A DNA stretch of 64,000 nucleotides from Candidatus Altimarinota bacterium (GTDB lineage Bacteria > Patescibacteriota > Gracilibacteria > JAUYGZ01). The translations under genes were made by a program, and so were the position numbers. The DNA is taken from assembly GCA_029233985.1 (NCBI GenBank), contig JARGOK010000002.1, forward strand, positions 372,001-436,000, read 5' to 3'. Positions 42,056 through 51,002 of the stretch are shown one piece after another (the first letter of the stretch is position 1; each line of letters opens with the position of its first letter). The notes beneath the pieces are model-generated. The model worked only from the letters and a program-made list of their open reading frames with translations. It was not told the DNA's origin and ran no database searches.

Positions 42056-43858
42056 CTATTCAGAAAGCACTGACTGCTCTAAAAGCAAAGCTTCATCCTG
42101 AACCTCTTTTTCTTCAAGTGAGGTTTTTGAAGGAATTACATCTGCCTCCTCTTTTACAGTATTCTCAATGATATCCATATTTTTTTCTTCTTCACATTTC
42201 TCCTTTTGCTCTTTCACACACTCTTCTCCCTTTTCACCACAGATTTCCTCAGCTTTCACAGTACACTCATCCTTCTCTGACTCATCAACAACAGGCAGGT
42301 CAATTATCTCAGAAACAGTCGCTGAAACATCTATATCAGCCGTCAGATCAGCCATCTCATTGGCCATATCCGATTTAGTCAGAGAGTTTTCTTCAACTGC
42401 AACCAAATCTTCGAGAGGCTGAGCCAGCATTGATTCTGCTCTATCCATCATCTCAGAGAGCAAAGCGTCATTTTCTGGAAAAGAATCCGTCAAAAGATTC
42501 GATTCAGAAACAACTCCATCGGTTTTCACTACTGGAGCCAAGACTTTTGCTCGTTCAGACACAATATCAGAAGAAGCAGCTATTTCAGTTCCCTGATCTT
42601 GGAGTTCATTTTCTAGCAAGAGATCTGATTCCTCAAGCTCAGAATCTTCACGAAGGACTTCAAGCTCTACGATCTCTCTTTCGTTGGTCAATGCCATGTT
42701 TTCTTGTTGTACAAGCTCTTGTGCAACCAGAATTTCGTCTAATTTTGCGCGTTCCTTTTCATGCACCACTTTGGCAAGCTTGAGTAACGCATCGTTTCCA
42801 TCTTCATCAAAATCAGTCAAAAGTTCAGACGGCAACTTTTTCATTTCCCTCACTTTAGATTTCATCACGTATGCAACAGAAGCTCCCACAACCTCATCAG
42901 CACGCACCTCTTCGGCAACAGCGACCGTTTTCTCCATTTGATCCAAGAGTTCATCTTGTAAGGTCAACTGCTCATCAAAAAAATCTGCAATACTCGCCAT
43001 TTGCATAACTTCAGGCAATGCGACCTCTAGCACATCATTTTCATTAGAGAGAGCATTTTCATTTGGAGATACGAGCAAAGACTCTTCTTCAGCTCGATCA
43101 GAACCTAAAGAAGATGCCGTATCAATTCGAGATTCTGCGTCGAGCAAAGCTTGGTTTTCGTCATCAGCAATCTCATCTTGAGAAATATTTTGAGGAACTG
43201 ACAAAAGTGTTTGTTCTACAACAACAAGAGGTTTTTCAAGAGTATCCATTTTTTCAAAAACTGGCTTCATTTCAGCAAAAAACTGTTTTTGTTTCGTCAT
43301 TTTTTCTTTAATTTTTTCTTTTACAACAACCACCTTTTTCACTTCACGGATTTCATCAGAAATAACAAATGCTGTTTCTACATTTTTTGAAGCCCGTTGC
43401 AGTGTTTCTAATAAAATTTTATCCAATTCACTCAGTCCTTCATCAGCAGCGTGTGCAGCTGGAATAAATGCCGCAAAGTTCGTCTCTCCTCTTCTTTTCA
43501 AGATCTCTCGCACTTCATCATATCGTCGATCACTGAGCCATAAATGGTATGCGATACGATCCTCAGATCCACTCGGATACATCCAAGTTTCGAGAGTTGA
43601 TTTCACAGTGTACAAAGCATCCCCACGGACCACTGTAGGACTATAAAACGCATAGCTTGTTGTACTTACCACCATCAACATCAATGCTACAGGCACAGCA
43701 GCCAATTGCTGAATAGAGAGCATCCATGAGGATCTTCCATTCAATTCAGCAAAACGCCTCTTCAGTCGGCTCTTGATCCGCCGATCGGCAAACCAAGACA
43801 GCTTCCGATCAGGAAGATTTTTGAGAGACTCTTTGAAATGTTGGTCGAGACGACTCAT
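42056..43858 (-). CDS. DUF5667-type membrane protein, putative anti-sigma factor
   Basis: A 600-aa protein encoded 19 bp downstream of an ECF sigma gene. The N-terminus is cytoplasmic and basic (residues 1-45), followed by one membrane segment (about 46-70, LSIQQLAAVPVALMLMVVSTTSY). After that comes the DUF5667 pattern (YSPTVVRGDALYTVKSTLE, then a conserved helical region with YHLWLSDRRYDEV). The remaining 430 residues are a very acidic, Glu/Leu-rich extracytoplasmic region with a Cys cluster near the C-terminus (ECTVKAEEICGEKGEECVK). The arrangement sigma, then one-span protein, is that of a sigma/anti-sigma pair. The sensing signal is unknown. No zinc anti-sigma (HXXXCXXC) motif was seen. 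Confidence 0.78.
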   Translation of the reverse strand: MSRLDQHFKESLKNLPDRKLSWFADRRIKSRLKRRFAELNGRSSWMLSIQQLAAVPVALMLMVVSTTSYAFYSPTVVRGDALYTVKSTLETWMYPSGSEDRIAYHLWLSDRRYDEVREILKRRGETNFAAFIPAAHAADEGLSELDKILLETLQRASKNVETAFVISDEIREVKKVVVVKEKIKEKMTKQKQFFAEMKPVFEKMDTLEKPLVVVEQTLLSVPQNISQDEIADDENQALLDAESRIDTASSLGSDRAEEESLLVSPNENALSNENDVLEVALPEVMQMASIADFFDEQLTLQDELLDQMEKTVAVAEEVRADEVVGASVAYVMKSKVREMKKLPSELLTDFDEDGNDALLKLAKVVHEKERAKLDEILVAQELVQQENMALTNEREIVELEVLREDSELEESDLLLENELQDQGTEIAASSDIVSERAKVLAPVVKTDGVVSESNLLTDSFPENDALLSEMMDRAESMLAQPLEDLVAVEENSLTKSDMANEMADLTADIDVSATVSEIIDLPVVDESEKDECTVKAEEICGEKGEECVKEQKEKCEEEKNMDIIENTVKEEADVIPSKTSLEEKEVQDEALLLEQSVLSE

Positions 43859-43877
43859 ACAAATACAATAAATAATT

Positions 43878-44432
43878 TTAAACGGAAAAATGAAGAGAAA
43901 ACACTAGTATAGAAATCACAATGCAGGCAAAAGTTGAGGCGTACTGTTTTTGAAGCTTTGCCAAGGCCCGATGAATAATAACTCGAACATTCCCATCATC
44001 ACGGTCAACAATATCTGCAATCTCTTTAGTCGGCAGACCCTGGTGAAAACGCATCAATAAAATTTCTCGTTCTTCATCGGACACATGCTGGAGTAGCTCT
44101 GTCATTTGCTCACTCGCGATACGTCTATTGAGCATACTTTTCACATCATCAGACTCACTTTCAATAATATTTTCAACTGCTGTGAGATCAACTGTCGTTC
44201 GGTTTTTTCTATAGTGATCAATAAGATGATTGTGAGCAATCGCATAAATCCAGCTTTTAAAACTCTTATCAGGCTGATAAGAATCAAATTTCTGGAGCGC
44301 TTTCATAAAAATCTCAGAGGTCAAATCCTCTGCAAGCGCGTTATTTCGGCCACTTCTATAGTACAAGTACGAGTAAATACTGTCCTTATACTCATTGTAA
44401 TAGCCTTCAAATTCGGAATAATCTCGGTCCAT
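43878..44432 (-). CDS. ECF (sigma-70 family) sigma factor with hydrophobic C-terminal tail
   Basis: RNA polymerase sigma factor of the RpoE/ECF class. Region 2 lies at residues 10-80 (EDLTSEIFMKALQKFDSYQ, WIYAIAHNHLIDHYRK) and region 4 at about 115-165 (LLMRFHQGLPTKEIADIVD, with the recognition helix NVRVIIHRALAKL). After region 4 the protein continues with about 18 hydrophobic residues (STFACIVISILVFSL), which could anchor it in the membrane. The gene directly precedes the DUF5667 membrane protein. A GAACCT box at 44483-44488 (minus strand), about 50 bp upstream, resembles an ECF -35 element and would fit self-regulation. Confidence 0.9.
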   Translation of the reverse strand: MDRDYSEFEGYYNEYKDSIYSYLYYRSGRNNALAEDLTSEIFMKALQKFDSYQPDKSFKSWIYAIAHNHLIDHYRKNRTTVDLTAVENIIESESDDVKSMLNRRIASEQMTELLQHVSDEEREILLMRFHQGLPTKEIADIVDRDDGNVRVIIHRALAKLQKQYASTFACIVISILVFSLHFSV

Positions 44433-44532
44433 AGTTTCAGATGATTATCCAGGCAATGATATCATTTTTCCGCTGTAACTCAAGGTTCTACAAGAGTTAT
44501 TACGAGGGAGGAAAGAAAATGTTACAGCAAAA

Positions 44533-44949
44533 TTAGCAATGACATAACGAACAAAGCCCATAAAATTCGAGCATATGAGAAGTCACAGAAAAGTTTTGAT
44601 CCTTTAGGATTCCTTGCTCTAGCTCGTGAAGAGCCTCTTCCATATGGACAAGCTCCACCTTGTCACAAGCAGTACAGATCAAGTGATGATGATGATGCGG
44701 TGAATCGAGCTCGTATCTCATAAGAGTATCCTTGAAAACTACCTCGCGAACAATATGTTGTTCATGCAAAAACTGCATCTCACGATACACAGTAGAAAGA
44801 TCCGTACTCAATCCCTCATCACACAAGAATTGATGCACCTCTTTTACAGAAAGAGCACAGTTTTGTTTCATTAAATAATCTAGAGTAGATTTACGAGCTT
44901 TCGTGATTCGAAAACCTTTTGACCGAAGAAGAGTGAGATATTGATTCAT
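44533..44949 (-). CDS. Fur/Zur-family metal-dependent repressor
   Basis: A 138-aa Fur-superfamily regulator. The winged helix occupies residues 5-80 (GFRITKARKSTLDYL, recognition part LSTDLSTVYREMQ). The metal-binding dimerisation half has the HHHHHLICTACDK cluster and a C-terminal CSLCHC, together making the CXXC pairs of the structural zinc site. The ATG at 44949 fits the family start; the frame runs on to 45006 with an unlikely hydrophobic extension. It is divergent from a ZIP-type metal transporter with 97 bp between, which argues for a zinc-sensing (Zur) role over iron. Confidence 0.88.
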   Translation of the reverse strand: MNQYLTLLRSKGFRITKARKSTLDYLMKQNCALSVKEVHQFLCDEGLSTDLSTVYREMQFLHEQHIVREVVFKDTLMRYELDSPHHHHHLICTACDKVELVHMEEALHELEQGILKDQNFSVTSHMLEFYGLCSLCHC

Positions 44950-44999
44950 AAGCCATATGCAAACAATGAAGAAACAAACAGTATCACAAATCAATTGCG

Positions 45000-45036
45000 T
45001 TAACAATGCGCGTCACATACACTAGTATCAATACTA
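45000..45036 (+). promoter_or_regulatory. Promoter and palindromic operator of the ZIP transporter
   Basis: TTAACA (45000-45005), 17 bp, then TAGTAT (45023-45028) form a good promoter. The -10 is the left half of a perfect palindrome TAGTAT-CA-ATACTA (45023-45036). The divergent Fur/Zur-type gene makes it the obvious binder, which would block transcription when metal is plentiful. The promoter ends 10 bp before the ATG. Confidence 0.65.
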
Positions 45037-45046
45037 ATCATTACCT

Positions 45047-45901
45047 ATGAGCATTCTTTCTTACATCATCTGTAGCACTGTCTTGGTAAGCATACTATCG
45101 CTTATCGGGATCATCACCCTCAGCCTAAAGAAAAACTTCTTGATGAGGATCATTTTTGTTCTCATTAGTCTGTCTGCAGGAGCGCTCTTAGGAGATGTCT
45201 TTTTTCACCTTCTTCCCGAACTCACCGAAGAAACAGGAGGACTTACTACTTCACAAGGGACCTATATCCTCGGCGGGATTATTCTCTTTTTTATTCTAGA
45301 AAAATTCATTATTTGGCATCACTGTCATGGCATAGAAACACCAGAAGACCATAAAAAAGGTGAGCACAGCCACTCTCATTCTATCGGATACATGAATCTC
45401 ATCGGAGATGGACTCCACAATTTCATCGATGGAATGATCATCGCGGCCAGCTACCTTATCAACATACCCATTGGGATTGCTACAACCATAGCCGTTATTC
45501 TACACGAAATCCCTCAAGAAATAGGAGATTTTGGAGTACTCATTCATTCTGGCTTTAGTACCAAAAAAGCTCTTCTCTTCAATCTATTGTCTGCCTCTCT
45601 TTCAATACTTGGGGCTCTGATAGCCTACAGTATAGGAGGAACAAATGAGTTTTTCCTCGAAGCCATCATTCCTATCGTTGCAGGTGGATTCATTTACATC
45701 GCTGGAAGTGATCTCATACCAGAACTCAAAAAACACACCAAAGTTTCTGAATCACTTCTTCAATTAACAGCTCTCATGCTAGGTATGCTCATGATGTATG
45801 GTTTGATTTTCATCGAACCAGAAGGACACCACAGTCATCATTCCGATGACATCAAACATCATGAACAACATGATGAAGATCATGATGAAGATCATGAATA
45901 G
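45047..45901 (+). CDS. ZIP-family metal (zinc) transporter
   Basis: Inner-membrane importer of the ZIP family, 284 aa with about eight membrane segments. The binuclear transport site is visible as HNFIDG (residues 124-129, His, Asn and Asp) and HEIPQE (153-158). A His-rich loop (GEHSHSHS) lies between segments 3 and 4, and the C-terminal tail is rich in His, Asp and Glu (GHHSHHSDD, HDEDHDEDHE), both typical of metal handling. Zinc is the likeliest substrate. The promoter overlaps a palindrome next to a divergent Fur/Zur-type gene, so expression is probably metal-repressed. Confidence 0.92.
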   Translation: MSILSYIICSTVLVSILSLIGIITLSLKKNFLMRIIFVLISLSAGALLGDVFFHLLPELTEETGGLTTSQGTYILGGIILFFILEKFIIWHHCHGIETPEDHKKGEHSHSHSIGYMNLIGDGLHNFIDGMIIAASYLINIPIGIATTIAVILHEIPQEIGDFGVLIHSGFSTKKALLFNLLSASLSILGALIAYSIGGTNEFFLEAIIPIVAGGFIYIAGSDLIPELKKHTKVSESLLQLTALMLGMLMMYGLIFIEPEGHHSHHSDDIKHHEQHDEDHDEDHE

Positions 45902-45923
45902 TGCAAAGATAGCCAAGACTCAT

Positions 45924-46493
45924 TCAATCACGAAATGTCTTCGAGAGAAAATATTCGAGAACCAAGGACAAACAAACAGCAACACCAAGAATAAAGAGGT
46001 AGCCCATCAATAATTCTCCAAAAGACCATTCTATTTCTTTTAGTGCTCCTAAAAGAAAAACACTATACCAAGAAACAAAAGAGATGGCTCCCATTACAAA
46101 CCCCAAATGACGCAAGTGAACCGTTTGAGTAATAAAATGATCTTTGTGAAAAGAAAATTTCACCAATTTCGGCAAAATAAAAGAATGAAGAAGACAACCA
46201 TTGAGAGACAGTACTGTGAAAATAATCAGCTTCACCAAAAATTTTGGCGTTGAAAGCAATGCTTCAGACTTTGGAATATACAAAAAGAAACCACTCACGA
46301 ACGCCAAAAATATACCAATTAAAATCACATGCGACATCTGACGAATAATTCCTGCCTCCTTATGAGAAATCTTCAGGTCTTTCAAAAAACGAACAAGTAA
46401 GATATCGGTATAGGTTGCTCCTCCAAGTCCTAATACCATGGCAAAGAGATGAACAACAAGCCACACTTGACCAAATTCAGCCAAATAATTCAT
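45924..46493 (-). CDS. Multi-span membrane protein, unknown family
   Basis: A 189-aa integral membrane protein from the ATG at 46493, with about five hydrophobic segments (starting VWLVVHLFAMVLGLGGATYTD). A His in the first segment and others (HVILIG, HSFILPKL, HLRHLGF) recall haem-binding or DUF2269/CopD-like membrane proteins, but no family is certain. The frame opens further upstream at 46595. It stops with TGA (rare here), just 23 bp beyond the convergent ZIP gene's end. It is divergent from the purK operon. Confidence 0.75.
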   Translation of the reverse strand: MNYLAEFGQVWLVVHLFAMVLGLGGATYTDILLVRFLKDLKISHKEAGIIRQMSHVILIGIFLAFVSGFFLYIPKSEALLSTPKFLVKLIIFTVLSLNGCLLHSFILPKLVKFSFHKDHFITQTVHLRHLGFVMGAISFVSWYSVFLLGALKEIEWSFGELLMGYLFILGVAVCLSLVLEYFLSKTFRD

Positions 46494-46598
46494 AAAAGAA
46501 AGACATAAAAACAAGAACAACAAAAAAAACATATCACGATATAGAAAAAGATCGAACTCAGTGATACAATAAAACTCTAGAAAGCTAATCAACAAAAT

Positions 46599-47108
46599 AT
46601 GGAAACCGTTTCAAAGTCCATCAAAGAAATGTTCCACGAACATACGTCTCGAATTGTTGAGCAAACTGCTGAAAAATTTCGTCTGTACCCAAAAAACATT
46701 ATCTGGCTCATTCTTTTTTTGAGCTACAACGTCTTAATACAAGGAGTTGCCGATGTAATTATAAAAATTGCAGGATTCACACCATGGTTCGAGCCACTAC
46801 TCCTCAGAGTCGACTTCCTGTTCCTTACAGCTATTTCAGTTTTGATGGGATACCAGGCACTCAGAGGGATGAGACGCAGAGAACTCGATGTCACGAGAAA
46901 TTCCATAGCCGTTGGTTTGTTGGTAGAAGCAGGATTAGTCACCTCTGATATCCTTCACCTCATGGAATACAGTGCCACAAACCCAAATCTTATTTATATA
47001 AGATCACCCTTTATTGTATTCACAACCATCAATTTCTTTATCCTGGTTTATATTGCTATCCACTTCAAACTTTTCCGGGATAAAAACAATAAATTTATCA
47101 TCGCATAA
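46599..47108 (+). CDS. Membrane protein, first gene of the purK-purE operon
   Basis: Unrecognised 169-aa protein with an amphipathic N-terminus (about 30 residues) and four hydrophobic segments (IIWLILFLSYNVLIQGVAD; LLLRVDFLFLTAISVLMGY; IAVGLLVEAGLVTSDIL; IVFTTINFFILVYIAIHF), the second followed by basic RGMRRRE. Its TAA overlaps the ATG of purK by one base, so translation is probably coupled. No transport or enzyme motif is visible. Confidence 0.75.
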   Translation: METVSKSIKEMFHEHTSRIVEQTAEKFRLYPKNIIWLILFLSYNVLIQGVADVIIKIAGFTPWFEPLLLRVDFLFLTAISVLMGYQALRGMRRRELDVTRNSIAVGLLVEAGLVTSDILHLMEYSATNPNLIYIRSPFIVFTTINFFILVYIAIHFKLFRDKNNKFIIA

Positions 47109-48235
47109 TGAGAAACACTCAAATTGGAATCATCGGAGGAGGTCAGCTAGGGATGTTTCTACTTGAAACAGCAATAGAATTCCCAGCCCATATTTCTATT
47201 TTTGACCCTGACCCACACTGTTCTGCGAGTTTTTTTACAAACTCATTTACCCAAGGAGAATTTACTAACCCAGATCAAATCATTGCGTTTGGAGAATCAT
47301 GCGACGTGATTGTCTATGAAACAGAAAAAGTTCATTTGGGAGCTTTAAAGCAGCTCGAGAAAAACGGAAAAAAAATACTAGCATCAGTTCAATCACTCGA
47401 ATGGATTCATGATAAAGGCATCCAAAAAGAAAAACTCAAGTCCTTAGGTTTTCCAGTGCCCGATTTCAAACTCGTATCAAAAGAAGAAATACAACAATAC
47501 AATGGTCCATTCCCTATCGTTTTCAAGTGGAGGAAAGACGGGTATGATGGAAAGGGTGTCCACATCATCAGATCAAAAACAGACCTTGAAAAAATTAAAG
47601 CAACAGAGGGAATGTTTGAAGAACTGACTCCTATAAAGCATGAAATAAGCGTTCTGATAGCACGGGATAACCAAGGAAATGTCGCAATCTACCCTCCAAT
47701 TGAAATGGTCTTTGACCAAGAAGCAAACCTTGTTGATTACCTCATTGCCCCAGCAAGAATTTCCTCAGAGTTAGAAAAAAAACTCATCAAATTGAGTACA
47801 GAACTCGCTCATAAATGCGATTTTGAAGGAATGTACGCAATAGAGTATTTCGTCGACACATCAGAAAAAATACTGGTCAATGAAATTGCTCCTCGGCCAC
47901 ATAATAGTGGTCACCATACCCTTTCAGCAAATGTGACATCACAATACGAGCAGCTAATAAGGCTCGCACTCAATCTCCCTCTAGGATCCACAGAAACCCT
48001 CACTCCATGCGTCATGGTCAATCTCATCGGGGAAGGAGAACCTGGCCCAACACAATACAAAGGGATTGAAAAAGCATTTACAATTCCAAATGTTCAGTAT
48101 ATGTTTTATGGCAAGTCAGAAGTACGCCCAAACAGAAAAATGGGCCATGCTCTCATTTTAGAATCAGACATCAACACAGCACTCAATCGTATACAAGATA
48201 TTCGCAACTCTCTATCCATCATTTCTTATGAGTAA
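47108..48235 (+). CDS. purK: N5-carboxyaminoimidazole ribonucleotide synthase
   Basis: ATP-grasp enzyme making N5-CAIR from AIR, bicarbonate and ATP in purine synthesis. The start [13 protein letters not shown] is diagnostic. The ATP-grasp domain shows [17 protein letters not shown], and the catalytic region [14 protein letters not shown] (about residues 260-275) matches the family. Length 375 aa is normal. The gene overlaps its upstream neighbour by one base and purE by 8 bp, so the three are one operon. Confidence 0.95.
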   Translation: MRNTQIGIIGGGQLGMFLLETAIEFPAHISIFDPDPHCSASFFTNSFTQGEFTNPDQIIAFGESCDVIVYETEKVHLGALKQLEKNGKKILASVQSLEWIHDKGIQKEKLKSLGFPVPDFKLVSKEEIQQYNGPFPIVFKWRKDGYDGKGVHIIRSKTDLEKIKATEGMFEELTPIKHEISVLIARDNQGNVAIYPPIEMVFDQEANLVDYLIAPARISSELEKKLIKLSTELAHKCDFEGMYAIEYFVDTSEKILVNEIAPRPHNSGHHTLSANVTSQYEQLIRLALNLPLGSTETLTPCVMVNLIGEGEPGPTQYKGIEKAFTIPNVQYMFYGKSEVRPNRKMGHALILESDINTALNRIQDIRNSLSIISYE

Positions 48236-48731
48236 TCATCCAAAAGTAGGGATTATCATGGGGTCTGACTCAGACCTCCCGATCATGAAAAAAGCAGTAG
48301 ATGTTCTTAAAGAATTCTCAATTCCTTACGAAATCACTGTTGTGTCAGCACACCGAACTCCAGAAAGAATGATGGAATACGGAAAAACAGCAGAAGAAAG
48401 AGGCCTAAAGGTCATTATTGCTGGAGCAGGTGGAGCAGCTCATCTCCCAGGGATGATCGCCTCTATTAGTCTCCTTCCTGTTATTGGAGTCCCCATTCTT
48501 TCATCAAACTCTATCAAAGGCATCGACTCACTCCTATCCATTGTACAAATGCCTGGTGGCGTACCTGTAGCAACAGTAGGAATAGACAACGCAAAAAATG
48601 CAGCTCTTTTAGCAGCAAGAATACTGGCTGGTGAAGATGACACTGTTAAAGAAAATATGAGATCTTTCATAAAAAAACAAGAAGAGAAAGTCATGGAGAT
48701 GGTCAAAAAAATGAATTCTGATAAACTCTAA
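48228..48731 (+). CDS. purE: N5-carboxyaminoimidazole ribonucleotide mutase
   Basis: Moves the carboxyl group of N5-CAIR to give CAIR. The small octameric enzyme is recognised by [20 protein letters not shown] and [13 protein letters not shown]. The 167-aa length is typical of class I PurE, which needs PurK, encoded immediately upstream with an 8-bp overlap. A SulP transporter begins 7 bp after the stop. Confidence 0.96.
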   Translation: MSNHPKVGIIMGSDSDLPIMKKAVDVLKEFSIPYEITVVSAHRTPERMMEYGKTAEERGLKVIIAGAGGAAHLPGMIASISLLPVIGVPILSSNSIKGIDSLLSIVQMPGGVPVATVGIDNAKNAALLAARILAGEDDTVKENMRSFIKKQEEKVMEMVKKMNSDKL

Positions 48732-48738
48732 CTCACGT

Positions 48739-49998
48739 ATGAAACCACCAAGCTCAACGGAACGGCTTCAGTTTCTTCCGGTTTTTAGCGTTGCGATAGT
48801 AGTTCTGACGATAGGTGCAGCCTTTGGGGTGCTGGTAGGCAGAGGAGCACTCATTGGTATGCTTTCAGCTACCGTTATGACCACATTCACAGCACTCATT
48901 GGAGGTTCTCGATACGGGATTTCATCACCCACAGGGCCAATGTCAGCAGCTATTGCTGTAATACTCATGATGGAAAAAGACTGGGCAAGCGCTCATCATT
49001 CAGATATTGATCCCATCATGTTAATGAATGTGACAGTTGCTCTTGCTGGTGTAATTCTATTTATCATGACTCTTTTCAAAATCCATCGTCTAGTTTCATA
49101 TGTACCTCAACTCGCCATTTCAGGCTTTGTAAACGGAATTGCAGTCCTGATTATTCTTTCACAACTCCAATCAACTACAGGAATCTCAAATTGGGTTCTT
49201 TTAGTGATAACTTTTTTACTCAGCTTCGGAGCCTCTCGTTTTTGCAATCATTACAACCATTTAGTTTGGAAAGTACTCGCAAGTTCTTTTGGGGTGATGG
49301 TAGTAATGGCTGCTACTGCTTATTTCTTTAATCTCCCCGTTGAATATCTCGATATATCAGACTCTCTCAATTGGAGCCAACTTGCACTACCAAACATCTC
49401 CCTACTAACTTGGGACACTATAGGAATAATCTCTATTTTAGCTCTAGAACTCGCTTTTATAGCACTGTTGGACACACTCTTGACAGCGGTCATCATGGAC
49501 AAAAAAACAAAAACATCAACCAATCACATGCGAGAACTAACTGGACAAAGCTTGTCATTCTTAGGAGTCAGTCTTTTTGGAGGTCTGCCTGGAGCACAGT
49601 CCACAGTACCTTCTATGATGATGGTCGAAGAAAAAAACCACCATCTACATTCAAAAAAACTCTTAGCGTTCTACTGCATAATACTCTGCCTTATATTTGC
49701 AGGTTTTCTTCAATTCATCCCTTCAGCAGTTTTTGGTGGGCTCATTATAAAAATTGCCTTGGATGTGGCTGACACGACTTCTTTCAAAACCGTACTCACA
49801 TCAAAAAACCCAAAACGACACGCTCAGCTTTTCCTTATCCTAGCAGTACTGATCTCCACTGTAATGATTAGTTTAAATCTTGCCGTTATTGGCTGCACTC
49901 TCTTCTTTGTTCTCTGGAATCAATGGTCTCCCAAAAAATGGAATATTCCTGACCTCATCCCTCTCACTCAATCTGAAGGACTATCTGACGAAATCTAA
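48739..49998 (+). CDS. SulP-family anion transporter without STAS domain
   Basis: A 419-aa membrane transporter with about 11-12 hydrophobic segments and SulP features: GISSPTGPMSA in the first repeat, AISGFVNGIAVLIIL in the middle, and GLPGAQSTVP late. SulP proteins move sulfate, bicarbonate or other anions. The C-terminal STAS domain usual for the family is absent. Seven bp separate it from purE and six from the DUF6671 gene. Position next to PurK, which consumes bicarbonate, makes a BicA-like bicarbonate role attractive, but that is inference. Confidence 0.88.
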   Translation: MKPPSSTERLQFLPVFSVAIVVLTIGAAFGVLVGRGALIGMLSATVMTTFTALIGGSRYGISSPTGPMSAAIAVILMMEKDWASAHHSDIDPIMLMNVTVALAGVILFIMTLFKIHRLVSYVPQLAISGFVNGIAVLIILSQLQSTTGISNWVLLVITFLLSFGASRFCNHYNHLVWKVLASSFGVMVVMAATAYFFNLPVEYLDISDSLNWSQLALPNISLLTWDTIGIISILALELAFIALLDTLLTAVIMDKKTKTSTNHMRELTGQSLSFLGVSLFGGLPGAQSTVPSMMMVEEKNHHLHSKKLLAFYCIILCLIFAGFLQFIPSAVFGGLIIKIALDVADTTSFKTVLTSKNPKRHAQLFLILAVLISTVMISLNLAVIGCTLFFVLWNQWSPKKWNIPDLIPLTQSEGLSDEI

Positions 49999-50004
49999 AA
50001 AACT

Positions 50005-50850
50005 ATGGATTTTTTTCTCAACAGAACAGCTCTTTTGGCCACACAACACCAAAAAGAAAAAGTTATCGCCCCAATACTAGAAAGTGCTCTTGGAATAACA
50101 GTGCTCGTTCCAAAAGAAATCAATACTGATCAATTTGGAACCTTTACCAGGGAAAAAAAAAGACATGGAACAGCACAAGAAGTGGTTAAAAAAAAAGCAC
50201 TACATGCTCTAGATACCTTTGGAGGAGACCTTTCAATCGCTAGTGAGGGGAGTTTTGGAAACCATCCCAGTATCCCATTTATCATCTCAAACCAAGAAAT
50301 CGTCACACTAATCGACAAAAAACATCAGCTCACAATATCAGGGGTCATTACAACAGCTAAAACGAATCTTTGGAGCCAATACATTTCAAATACAACAGAA
50401 CTAAAAACACTCATTAAGAAACACGACTTCCCAAATCATGGTCTTCTTTTGCGATATCATCCTCATCTCAATTTTGGAATACACAAAGACATCAAAACTA
50501 GCCCGGAAATCCTCCATAAAGCAAGTAAAATGCTCTCAAAACCATTCATAAAAAAAATATATGTAGAAACTGATATGCGCGCTCACCGAAATCCAACCCG
50601 TATGAAAGCAATACAGCTGGCAACAGAGTCACTTCTCAAAAACATAAAATCTCTATGTCCATCATGCAATTTACCAGGCTACATCGTAAAAAAAACAAAA
50701 GGGCAAAAAAATTGCAAAGAATGCAAGACTCCGACCAAAATCCCATTGTATAATATTTCAATATGCCAACACTGCAATCACAAAGAAAACACCCATATTG
50801 GAATAGAAACAGAGGTTAAAGCAATGTATTGCAACTACTGTAATCCTTAA
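50005..50850 (+). CDS. DUF6671-type protein with C-terminal zinc ribbons
   Basis: A 281-aa soluble protein. Residues 1-200 follow the DUF6671 pattern: ALLATQHQKEKVIAP, then DQFGTFTREKKR, then ASEGSFGNHPSIPF. The C-terminal 60 residues carry cysteine knuckles (CPSC, CKEC, CQHC, CNYC) able to bind two zinc ions. The reaction is unknown. It is the fifth and last gene of the operon that includes purK, purE and a SulP transporter, six bp after the latter. Confidence 0.85.
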   Translation: MDFFLNRTALLATQHQKEKVIAPILESALGITVLVPKEINTDQFGTFTREKKRHGTAQEVVKKKALHALDTFGGDLSIASEGSFGNHPSIPFIISNQEIVTLIDKKHQLTISGVITTAKTNLWSQYISNTTELKTLIKKHDFPNHGLLLRYHPHLNFGIHKDIKTSPEILHKASKMLSKPFIKKIYVETDMRAHRNPTRMKAIQLATESLLKNIKSLCPSCNLPGYIVKKTKGQKNCKECKTPTKIPLYNISICQHCNHKENTHIGIETEVKAMYCNYCNP

Positions 50851-50944
50851 TTAGGACACCCTGTTGAACATTCAAGATATCACCTAAAAGCAAATCTCGA
50901 CAATATATCATTTCATTTCATCGAGTTTACGCCAGGCATTATCA

Positions 50945-50972
50945 TTGCAATTTGTCAATTAAACTGTAAGAT
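50945..50972 (+). promoter_or_regulatory. Candidate promoter of the second SulP gene
   Basis: TTGCAA (50945-50950) and TAAGAT (50967-50972) with a 16-bp spacer lie about 30 bp before the TTG start at 51003. Confidence 0.45.
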
Positions 50973-51002
50973 GCGAAGCCTAACACTGTAAATCCCTCTA
51001 TT

